From: Myroides injenensis M09-0166 | Lineage (GTDB): Bacteria; Bacteroidota; Bacteroidia; Flavobacteriales; Flavobacteriaceae | Length of the DNA: 59,592 nt | NCBI RefSeq assembly: GCF_000246945.1 | Contig: NZ_BAEX01000007.1 | Location: 1 to 59,592, forward strand | Direction: 5' to 3' | In this document: positions 52,890 to 59,592 of the stretch, piece after piece | Position numbering within the stretch: position 1 is the stretch's first letter | Layout of the letters: each line of letters starts with the position of its first letter | Position numbers and translations under genes: made by a program | The notes under the pieces: generated by a model | Told to the model about the DNA's origin: nothing | The model's input: the letters and a program-made list of their open reading frames with translations, nothing else | The model's database searches: none

Positions 52890-55157
52890 CTATGGTTTTA
52901 TAATTAACATTGAAGGCGAATTGTTTAACCAAGTACTTCTCGTTTCTATTAATTTATCCCAACTATCTAGTCCAACTAACATAAAATCAAATTCTTCAAT
53001 AAATTCTTTTGTAATTGTTTTATTACTAATTATACGTATATGATTAGGACGATATTGCTCTATTAACCTTAACTGCTCCTTAAATTCGGTATGATGCTCT
53101 AATTCACCAGTAGCATCTAATATTGAAACCTGCGAACCGCTATTTCTAATCCACTTTTGTGCATAGTTAAGTAACTTAAGGTCTGATTTTGAAAATATTG
53201 GAAGGAAAATATGATCAATTTTACTAAAATCCTTATTCACAAAAATTCCTACAGGCACTTTCGCTTTATTCAATATTTGTTGGGTACGTGCATTAAACCA
53301 AGAGTTTTCAAATATCTTCTCTTTGCCTGTCATTTTATTTAATAAAACATCAGGATTTATTATTCTAGTTGTAAATCCCAAGATATTACCTAACAGTGAA
53401 CCTCTATAAATAGAGTACCCCATCTCTATTAAAAATAGATCACATAATTCCTCATTGACAGTGTAAATTAAATCACCTTCAATATCATTAGACACTTTAT
53501 AATAAGTCTGCACTTCTTGATCTAATGCAGAAGATTCTACTTCAACTGCCTCAAAAATATCCTCTTCATATTCTTGTGCATTATACGCAGTAATTTCCTC
53601 ACTATCGGCTAAGTGCATTGCTGTAATACTAACATCTCTATTATCACGACCTACAAAACTAGCTGCAATTTTTAACAAAGGTTGCAGACTCATTTTATTC
53701 TCAAAAAAAAGTGATACTTGATATTTATTAGTAGTTACCACAACTTCTGTAGTTTTTTCTTCTCCTAAAGGACCAAATATTTTTTTAATAAGATCTAATA
53801 ATGGACCTGTCATGAAAGTAGTAGCTAAAGCCATAATTACCATCATTGCAAAGACCTCTCCCGTCAGTACTCCTAAATCAAAACCAATATTTAATACAAT
53901 TAGCTCCATCAATCCTCTAGTGTTCATCAATGCCCCTATAGCAAGACTATCTTTCCAAGAAATACCGACAAACTTAGCAGTAATGGCACTCCCTACGAAT
54001 TTACCAACAGTTGCTACCAAAATTATAAAACCTGTTATTTTCCACAGGTAAGGTTCATTTAGTAACCCTATTTCTGTCCTCAAACCCGTATATACGAAAA
54101 AAAGTGGTAAAAATAATATAACTGCTACGTCTTCAACTTTCTCTATGAAAATATCTCTAATTTTCATATTATCTGGCATAACAGCTCCTGTCATAAATGC
54201 ACCAAATAATGCATGAATCCCAATAACTTCTGTACAGTAAGAAGAAATAATTAATGTCAATAGGAAAATAGCAACTGTGCCTTTTGAAAATAACTTACTT
54301 GTAGTTTGATACTTAGCAATACGAGCTAAAAAAGGACGTACTAATTTCATCATTACAATAACATAGATAATAGCCATCGTAATAATATAAAGGGAACTTA
54401 CAAAACTACCAGCTTGCACTATTGCAATCACAGCCGCTAATAAGCACCATGCTGTGATATCATCAGCCGCTGCACATGTAATAACGATGGTACCTAATCG
54501 CGTTTTTTGTAATCCTCTTTCTTGCACTATTCTTGCTAATACTGGAAAAGCCGTAATACTCATCGATATTCCAAGAAAAAGTCCAAAAGACAAGAATTCG
54601 ACACCTTCGGGTGCAAAAGAAGTGAAAATATAATATGCCAGTGTCATCCCTAATGCAAAAGGAATAATAATACTCGCATGACTAATTAAAACAGCATCAT
54701 GGGCTTTATTCTTTAAAACCTTGAGGTCTAACTCCATTCCTATCACAAACATGAATAATATTAATCCTATTTGACTTAAGAAGCTTAAATTCCCTAAGGA
54801 ATACTCGGGAAATAAAGAAGCAGAAATCTCCGGCAGGTACATACCTAAAAAGGATGGACCTAAGGCAATCCCAGCTATTATTTCACCAATTACTGCTGGT
54901 TGGCCGATTTTCTTGCATATCCATCCAAATATCCGTGCTACTAAAACGATTGTAACTATCTGAGCAAGTAATAAAGCTAATGGGTGTTTTAAATTGTTCT
55001 CTAAAGTAATTAAGAAATCTCCCCAAGAAGAATTGCCTGAATTCACCTTTACAACATTTGACTCAAGCTTAATTCCCTTTGATACTACCCAATACATAAG
55101 TGCAGAACATCCTCCAATGATACTTATGTATAACATACTGTTCCTATACTTTGACAT
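52890..55157 (-). CDS. CPA2-family cation:proton antiporter with C-terminal USP-like domain
   Basis: A 755-residue transporter. After an N-terminal anchor (~8-26) and a short periplasmic part, ~12 membrane segments run from ~57 to ~455. Family marks: IGEIIAGIALGPSFLG, LFMFVIGMELDL, and the transport-site pair AAADDITAWCLLAAV (Asp-Asp), which in this superfamily goes with sodium or potassium/proton exchange. The ~290-residue cytosolic C-terminus (SLFFENKMSLQPLLKIAASF, IFLPIFSKSDLKLLNYA) resembles tandem universal-stress folds, as in plant CHX exchangers. It follows the kinase/regulator pair on the same strand at 115 bp. Confidence 0.87.
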   Translation of the reverse strand: MSKYRNSMLYISIIGGCSALMYWVVSKGIKLESNVVKVNSGNSSWGDFLITLENNLKHPLALLLAQIVTIVLVARIFGWICKKIGQPAVIGEIIAGIALGPSFLGMYLPEISASLFPEYSLGNLSFLSQIGLILFMFVIGMELDLKVLKNKAHDAVLISHASIIIPFALGMTLAYYIFTSFAPEGVEFLSFGLFLGISMSITAFPVLARIVQERGLQKTRLGTIVITCAAADDITAWCLLAAVIAIVQAGSFVSSLYIITMAIIYVIVMMKLVRPFLARIAKYQTTSKLFSKGTVAIFLLTLIISSYCTEVIGIHALFGAFMTGAVMPDNMKIRDIFIEKVEDVAVILFLPLFFVYTGLRTEIGLLNEPYLWKITGFIILVATVGKFVGSAITAKFVGISWKDSLAIGALMNTRGLMELIVLNIGFDLGVLTGEVFAMMVIMALATTFMTGPLLDLIKKIFGPLGEEKTTEVVVTTNKYQVSLFFENKMSLQPLLKIAASFVGRDNRDVSITAMHLADSEEITAYNAQEYEEDIFEAVEVESSALDQEVQTYYKVSNDIEGDLIYTVNEELCDLFLIEMGYSIYRGSLLGNILGFTTRIINPDVLLNKMTGKEKIFENSWFNARTQQILNKAKVPVGIFVNKDFSKIDHIFLPIFSKSDLKLLNYAQKWIRNSGSQVSILDATGELEHHTEFKEQLRLIEQYRPNHIRIISNKTITKEFIEEFDFMLVGLDSWDKLIETRSTWLNNSPSMLIIKP

Positions 55158-55272
55158 ACTAACTTTTTTTTATAATTCTAGTGCAAACATCACTATATTA
55201 TAAGAAAGTCAAAGCGCTGCTGTTACAAATTAAAGGTTATGTGTAATGAAATAAGAATATTCTGTAACGAAA

Positions 55273-55983
55273 TCATATTCGATCCAGAAACTCCATCTTA
55301 AATGTCGCACCAATTGTAAGTTCTAATGCTTTACCATCACTCATTTTAATAGAAGTAGTAATCTGATCATGACTAAAAAACTTAACAATCCTAAGGGCAA
55401 TTATTTCTCTCTTATTTATTCTACAAAAGCGACTAGATGGAAGAACTTCAACAAACTTGTCTAATGACATATTCTTAGCAATAAGAATCTGATTATTCTC
55501 TAAGATAATATTTTTATCTCTACTATCGTCCTCATTTGTGCTGATATATAGAATATCAGAGAAATGCAATATAGCCTTACCTTTATTAGAATTTATTGTA
55601 ATGAAATCATTACTTTCTGTAGGTTTTAATAATCTCAATGCCTTTTGTGCAGCTTTCTGAAGACGTTCTTTCTTAATAGGTTTGGCAATATAGTCTATTG
55701 CATCAATCTCAAAAGCTTCTAATGCATATTCCTTGTAGGCTGTAACAAAAATCACACCTTTATCTCCTATTAATTGGGCAACACTTAACCCATCTAGACT
55801 AGGCATATTAATATCAAGTATAGCTACATCGTAATCTAGCTGTGAAGATTCTTCAATAAATACCGTAGGATCATTAAAAACCTTTACCACTACTATTTCT
55901 GGAATTTGCTCGCATAGCATCTGTAAATATCTTAGACCGAGTAACTCATCATCTAAGAGTATGCATTTTACTTTTAAATTCAT
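55273..55983 (-). CDS. LytTR-type response regulator
   Basis: A 236-residue two-component regulator. Receiver domain with acidic pair D11-D12, phospho-acceptor D57 (VAILDINMP), Thr in FVTAYKEYALEAF and Lys in YIAKPIKKERL. The C-terminal LytTR DNA-binding domain (~130-236) has IAKNMSLDKFVEVLPSSRFCRINKREI. These proteins bind imperfect direct repeats upstream of target genes. Its first 35 nt overlap the kinase gene, so the pair is co-translated; the antiporter downstream is a candidate target or operon partner. Confidence 0.93.
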   Translation of the reverse strand: MNLKVKCILLDDELLGLRYLQMLCEQIPEIVVVKVFNDPTVFIEESSQLDYDVAILDINMPSLDGLSVAQLIGDKGVIFVTAYKEYALEAFEIDAIDYIAKPIKKERLQKAAQKALRLLKPTESNDFITINSNKGKAILHFSDILYISTNEDDSRDKNIILENNQILIAKNMSLDKFVEVLPSSRFCRINKREIIALRIVKFFSHDQITTSIKMSDGKALELTIGATFKMEFLDRI

Positions 55984-56689
55984 TTAAATTAATTTTTAGA
56001 TGCATGGAATAAACTTGGTCATCTTCTAACTTTTCCAATTTATAGCAAGGTCCATAAATCAGTTTTAGTCTTTGCGAAAGTGCTTTTAATCCATATCCTC
56101 CTCTTTCTTTAGACAAGGGCTTTTTATTAGACTTTTTATTAGTCACTACTAAATCGAAAGTCCCTTTTTTAATTTTAAATAAAATAGATATAAATGCATC
56201 AGCACTAGCAATATCAGCATGTTTAAATGCATTCTCGATTAACTCAACACAAATAAGAGGAGCAACTAAATCTTCGTGATATAACAGTTCTTCTTCAGGT
56301 ATATTACTTCGAATATCTAAGCGAAACAAAGGATTAAGTTTTATCTTATTAATATCTATTAATCGCATAGCAAATTTATGCTCTTCTTCTAAACTAACTA
56401 ACTTACGCTGGCTATCGTATAAAATATAATCTAGCACACCTGCCATTTTATCTAATGCGTAATAGGTTTGGTAAGCATGAGACTGAATTGAGTTTAAAAT
56501 ATTCTTGAATAAATGAGGATCTAATTTTGATTCTAAAGACTCTAATTTTAAATACCTTAGCTTAGAATCAAACAGATGTTTTTCTTGCTCAAACAACACC
56601 CTTTGCTTATTATATTGAATTAATAAATAAGCCAAAAAACCAATGATTAAAAGTAATATAACTATAATAATTACAAGAATTACCTCCAT
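55949..56689 (-). CDS. LytS/YehU-type sensor histidine kinase
   Basis: A 246-residue kinase with one N-terminal membrane helix (residues ~3-25) and no separate sensor domain. A coiled coil leads to the phospho-acceptor segment KLDPHLFKNILNSIQ (H59), the form typical of LytS-class kinases. The ATPase part has the N box LIENAFKHAD and the G region RGGYGLKALSQRL. Having no input domain, it probably senses through the membrane helix or a partner. Genes order kinase, regulator, antiporter. Confidence 0.9.
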   Translation of the reverse strand: MEVILVIIIVILLLIIGFLAYLLIQYNKQRVLFEQEKHLFDSKLRYLKLESLESKLDPHLFKNILNSIQSHAYQTYYALDKMAGVLDYILYDSQRKLVSLEEEHKFAMRLIDINKIKLNPLFRLDIRSNIPEEELLYHEDLVAPLICVELIENAFKHADIASADAFISILFKIKKGTFDLVVTNKKSNKKPLSKERGGYGLKALSQRLKLIYGPCYKLEKLEDDQVYSMHLKINLNEFKSKMHTLR

Positions 56690-57038
56690 ATTTAATCTTA
56701 TTTTAATAGCGAAGGTAAAAAGAAATAATTATACTCTAAGATATTTTGATAATCAATTATTTACAATTATATAATGTTCTAGCGGTAAATATCAACAATT
56801 CATTTGTTATTTATACAAAAAAACATAAAAGACATAGAATGACAATAGTATTTTCTTTGATATTTGATAATATACAAATACTTTAATGAGAGTACATAAC
56901 AATTAATTAAACATTAAATAACACAACACCTGAATTAATAAAAATAAACCACCTAATTACTTAAACATAAAACAATATTGTAATTATTTTAACTTTTATT
57001 ATATTTGATTTATATAATAACACAATATTTTATCATTT
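56690..57038. other. Intergenic region between divergent kinase and frameshifted gene
   Basis: 349 bp, very AT-rich. The promoter at 56978-57007 (plus) is listed separately. A TACCTTCG on the minus strand ~25 nt upstream of the kinase ATG may be its -7 box. Nothing else recognised. Confidence 0.6.
56978..57007 (+). promoter_or_regulatory. Consensus promoter of the frameshifted gene
   Basis: TTG (56978-56980), exactly 19 nt, TATATTTG (57000-57007). Predicted start near 57011, about 28 nt before the ATG at 57039. Its perfection argues that the gene downstream, despite the frame break, is or recently was expressed. Confidence 0.8.
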
Positions 57039-57510
57039 ATGAAACAATTTAGCACGCAATTGAAAGAGTATTTTTTTACAACTCCTTTCAGTAAAAAACT
57101 ACAATCATTCACTCCAAAATCTTATTAATTATCTTACGTCTGATAATATAACAACACTTGGATTTCATGCAACTCTAGAAAACAATGAAATACACAACAT
57201 TACAAGTATGAAACATGAATTACTTACGTTCTATTGTGATTTGAAAAGATTAATTCAAATGGGAGACAATTATATTTCTTATGAACATCTTGAGGAAATA
57301 CACCAACTAAAAAGATTATTTCAAATAAATGAAGAAGATTTAAATAAATACAAAAATGAAGAGATCAAAGTAATAGTCGATGCACAAAGCAAATCCTTAA
57401 ATAAACGTACAGATTTAAAGAAATCTGAATGCAAAAAAAACCTCTATTTACTCAAAGAATTATTAGGTCTTCAAAACTCAGAATTAACAACTAATATTTC
57501 AATTATTTAA
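57039..57510 (+). pseudogene. Frameshifted hypothetical gene (T7 run)
   Basis: The ATG at 57039 opens a frame that stops after 29 codons (MKQFSTQLKEYFFTTPFS...). The +1 frame is open from 57064 through 57508 and contains the 100-codon reading frame starting at 57208. Removing one T from the T7 run at 57071-57077 joins them into a single 156-codon frame beginning MKQFSTQLKEYFLQLLSVKN and continuing through LGFHATLENNEIHNITSM. The joined protein is helical, hydrophilic and without a signal peptide; no family recognised. The break may be a sequencing error, a recent mutation, or phase variation/slippage at the T7 run. A shorter product from the ATG at 57208 is also possible. Confidence 0.65.
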
Positions 57511-57879
57511 GAATTGCTTTCCAAACCTCAAACAACAATTCTCTTAATAAAACCAAACTATTCTACTCACATAGTTTGGCACAAAATCAAACACATTAAG
57601 TTTTAAAATAAAGGAATTAAATCTTAATTCTCAAATTACAGATTATCCTTCTGACCTACAAAAAGGCCATTTATAAAAATAACTAAGCTGATAACTTTAA
57701 TATTAGCATAAATAAGAATATGAAAAACATATTCTCCATATACCTAATCTTAATAAGAGCTTTAAGCAGTAAACACAGTACTACTGTTCTATCCTTGTAA
57801 CATTACAAATTTTAAAAGCCATAAAAAAAGGTTGATTTAAAAAAACCAACCTTTTCGATATTTATAATAAAAAAGAAAA
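57511..57879. other. Intergenic region after the frameshifted gene
   Basis: 369 bp. A 9-bp stem CCAAACTAT / ATAGTTTGG (57553-57561, 57571-57579) without a T run may be a weak terminator for the frameshifted gene. The terminator of the surface-protein operon lies at 57821-57856. Nothing else recognised. Confidence 0.55.
57821..57856 (-). terminator. Terminator of the surface-protein operon
   Basis: Stem AAAAGGTTG / CAACCTTTT with 12-nt loop; T run on the minus strand. Confidence 0.8.
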
Positions 57880-59112
57880 TTACTCTTTATTAGCAGTAAA
57901 CTCAATTACCGCACTGTAATTTCCAGCAGGTAAAGTAGTGTAATAATTTCCAGAACCTAAACTAAACTCTATAACACCATTTACTACATCAACATCAGTT
58001 GTTGCTACATTTAATGCATTACCCTTTGGATCAAACAATTTAATAGCATAAACTTTGTCAATTTTGGTTTGATAATCACCAGGAATAAGTACACCTCCAG
58101 TTTCAGCATCAAGATTATTGATTTTTACAGTTCCTTTGAAAGTCATAATTTGTTTCCCTTCAAATTTATTTCCTGTACTTACAACGGCAGTGGTAACATT
58201 ATATCCTAACTGATTTTTAATCTCTTGAACGATTTTACTAGAGTTATCATTAAAAATATTTAGAATACTTTCAGCAATATCAATAACTTTGATAGTTTCA
58301 TTACCTTTATCATCTACTTCTTTTCTGTAAAGAACTTCACCATTTATTTCTTTGCCAGGGATTGTACCAAAATATACGTTACCCCCTTTACTCATATACT
58401 GATTTACAGTATTGTTAATGATTTCCTTTACCTCTTTGTTGTTTTCTATTGCATTGTAGATGTCAGATGACATATTGATATAATAATTTACAGGATTACC
58501 ATCTTCATCATCTTCAGCACTGTATTTATAAACAATTGCACCTTCTTTTAATACTGGTTCTGTAGTAGATAACACATAACTACCAATAGTTTTTGTATCT
58601 ACTCTTCGTGAAATTGAAGTCTTTGACTCAGCGGAGCGTACTACAGGCTGCATATCAATTGCTTCCGTAACATCCTTACCGTTCTCATCTTTATAAGCAA
58701 TATAAAACTTATTTTCTTTCTTATTGAAGATAACAAAACGACCATTACCAGCCCCTTCTCCAGATGGATCAGTCTCAGGTAGAGTAGGAATTAATTGTGA
58801 TAATTCTACAGAATCAATTAGTTTATTCCATCTTAAACCATTCCAGTAGTAATACCCTTCACTTAATTTCTCAGTTTTGTTAATTGTTGTATTAAATATA
58901 ACAAGACCAATGCTCACTCCTCCATCACCATTGACAGGTTTAAAATTATTTAAACTCTGCAATGCAACTTTAGGTAAAAGTACCCCTTTATTCTCAGCGA
59001 CAATATGTAACTGTGCTGATTCAATGGGTTTCTTCGTACCGATACCTACTTGGGCGTGTCCTAGAAAGGACACTCCCAATAAGGCAGTACTTATAATTAA
59101 ATACTTTTTCAT
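57880..59112 (-). CDS. Secreted surface-type protein with flavobacterial N-terminal module
   Basis: A 410-residue exported protein. Signal peptide MKKYLIISTALLGVSFLGHAQ, then the module VGIGTKKPIESAQLHIVAEN-KGVLLPKVALQSL, common at the start of Bacteroidota surface or fibre-like proteins, and a GYYYWNGLRWNKLI repeat-like block. The middle is acidic with helical EIINNTVNQYM segments. The C-terminal ~110 residues form a beta-rich domain (FEGKQIMTFKGTVKI ... GNYYTTLPAGNYSAVIEFTANKE) also present in the next gene. Function unknown; cell-surface or matrix role is inference. Separated by 29 nt from the gene upstream. Confidence 0.8.
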   Translation of the reverse strand: MKKYLIISTALLGVSFLGHAQVGIGTKKPIESAQLHIVAENKGVLLPKVALQSLNNFKPVNGDGGVSIGLVIFNTTINKTEKLSEGYYYWNGLRWNKLIDSVELSQLIPTLPETDPSGEGAGNGRFVIFNKKENKFYIAYKDENGKDVTEAIDMQPVVRSAESKTSISRRVDTKTIGSYVLSTTEPVLKEGAIVYKYSAEDDEDGNPVNYYINMSSDIYNAIENNKEVKEIINNTVNQYMSKGGNVYFGTIPGKEINGEVLYRKEVDDKGNETIKVIDIAESILNIFNDNSSKIVQEIKNQLGYNVTTAVVSTGNKFEGKQIMTFKGTVKINNLDAETGGVLIPGDYQTKIDKVYAIKLFDPKGNALNVATTDVDVVNGVIEFSLGSGNYYTTLPAGNYSAVIEFTANKE

Positions 59113-59141
59113 AGTTAATTTTTTAAATTAGACAACTAAAA

Positions 59142-59592
59142 TTATTTTTTAGCTGTATATTCAAATATTAAGTCATATTCACCGTCAGCAATAGGAGTAT
59201 ATAGATTTCCTACACCAAAATAAAAATCAAAACCATCTCCAACTTCTGTAACATCTGTAGCTGAATCAATTATTAACTGACCACCTTTAGTTAATACTTT
59301 TACACTTAATAGTCTAGAGAATTTTTCACCAGTTGGTTTCCATTCTCCCTTTTCATTAAATGCAGAAGGTGTCACAGTAATAGCTTTTGTTGGTTTAGAA
59401 TCATATTTATATCCTGTAGGATCTTTCACTTCAATCCCTACAATTCCTTTGTAAACCGTTTGACCACCAACTACTTCTCCAGTTGGAGCATCGCCATTTC
59501 CTTCTACAACTTTAACAGTAGTTACTTCTTTAATTTTCTCAATAACTGTAGGATTATTAGTTATTTCATTAATAACATTTTGAGAAATATCG
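59142..59592 (-). CDS. Partial surface-type protein (C-terminus; 5' end beyond window)
   Basis: The frame is open from the right window edge (codons DISQNVINEITNN from 59591) to the stop at 59142; at least 149 residues. The GTG near 59429 is internal, not a start. The C-terminal part (QTVYKGIVGIEVKDP ... FDFYFGVGNLYTPIADGEYDLIFEYTAKK) matches the last domain of the 410-aa neighbour (MTFKGTVKI ... GNYYTTLPAGNYSAVIEFT). The two are tandem paralogues in one operon; more copies may lie outside the window. Confidence 0.75.
   Translation of the reverse strand, partial: DISQNVINEITNNPTVIEKIKEVTTVKVVEGNGDAPTGEVVGGQTVYKGIVGIEVKDPTGYKYDSKPTKAITVTPSAFNEKGEWKPTGEKFSRLLSVKVLTKGGQLIIDSATDVTEVGDGFDFYFGVGNLYTPIADGEYDLIFEYTAKK

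Noticed and set aside
55158-55272. LytTR binding repeats between the regulator and antiporter genes
   Set aside because: GTTACA/TGTAAC-like pieces are present, but I could not find two direct repeats with the right spacing.

Overview
The window is AT-rich chromosomal DNA of a Flavobacteriaceae-type member of the Bacteroidota. Supporting this are TAnnTTTG/TTG promoters, A-rich leaders with no Shine-Dalgarno sequence, flavobacterial families (DUF3810, DUF4197, a CAL67264-like membrane protein, OmpA with thrombospondin-type-3 repeats, a cytosolic metal-receptor protein behind pyrF) and lysine/asparagine-rich protein ends. Myroides or a close relative of Flavobacterium would fit, but the genus is an inference. 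Most of the window is core housekeeping sequence. I saw no tRNA, rRNA, CRISPR array, prophage or intact insertion sequence.

Layout. 1-2.5 kb: pcm, then a 1.9 kb gene graveyard holding two decayed IS5-like transposase remnants and a palindromic repeat. 2.5-10.3 kb: a Gfo/Idh/MocA oxidoreductase and 3-hydroxyacyl-CoA dehydrogenase pair, then a tight six-gene operon (DUF1015, YggS, DnaQ/GIY-YIG fusion, ion channel with zinc ribbon, miaA, acyl-ACP thioesterase). 10.3-18.4 kb: glyA, fahA, a GTG-started hypothetical, DUF3817, NUDIX, OmpA porin, uvrB, DUF1456. 18.7-23.1 kb: sucC, a Sua5/YrdC protein and a PcrA/UvrD helicase. 23.1-24.3 kb: non-coding, carrying dispersed repeat B copy 1. 24.3-40.1 kb: membrane-anchored hypothetical, DUF4197, metal receptor + pyrF, prfA, YceI lipoprotein, pepD, S41 peptidase, a candidate small RNA, a thioredoxin-like ferredoxin, DUF3810, ndh, DUF3820 + LysM/PBP1 lipoprotein-type protein, guaA. 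40.1-41.1 kb: a third IS5-like remnant with the same palindrome. 41-50 kb: ettA, a small CxxC protein, YoaK, small membrane protein, holA, HsdR-N nuclease-like protein, GT2, OmpA lipoprotein, metallophosphatase. 50.0-50.8 kb: repeat B copy 2. 50.8-59.6 kb: EamA half-transporter, a 498-aa unknown membrane protein, CPA2 antiporter, LytTR response regulator with LytS-type kinase, a frameshifted gene, and two tandem secreted surface-type proteins sharing a C-terminal domain (the second runs off the window).

The least ordinary signals are these. (1) A ~400-bp repeat appears twice (23.5 and 50.1 kb) with a promoter-like start, conserved hairpins and a terminator-like end whose stem differs in sequence but keeps its pairing. 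It looks like a dispersed RNA-encoding element. (2) An orphan promoter, three hairpins and a terminator at 32.95-33.10 kb look like a ~130-nt sRNA. (3) A 156-codon gene is split by a T7 run at 57.07 kb. (4) Two genes (HsdR-N and guaA) have promoter boxes 3-4 nt from the ATG and are predicted leaderless. (5) Catalytic positions are altered in the GIY-YIG domain and in the acyl-ACP thioesterase.

All calls come from reading the sequence. Family names rest on recognised motifs, and no database search was run.
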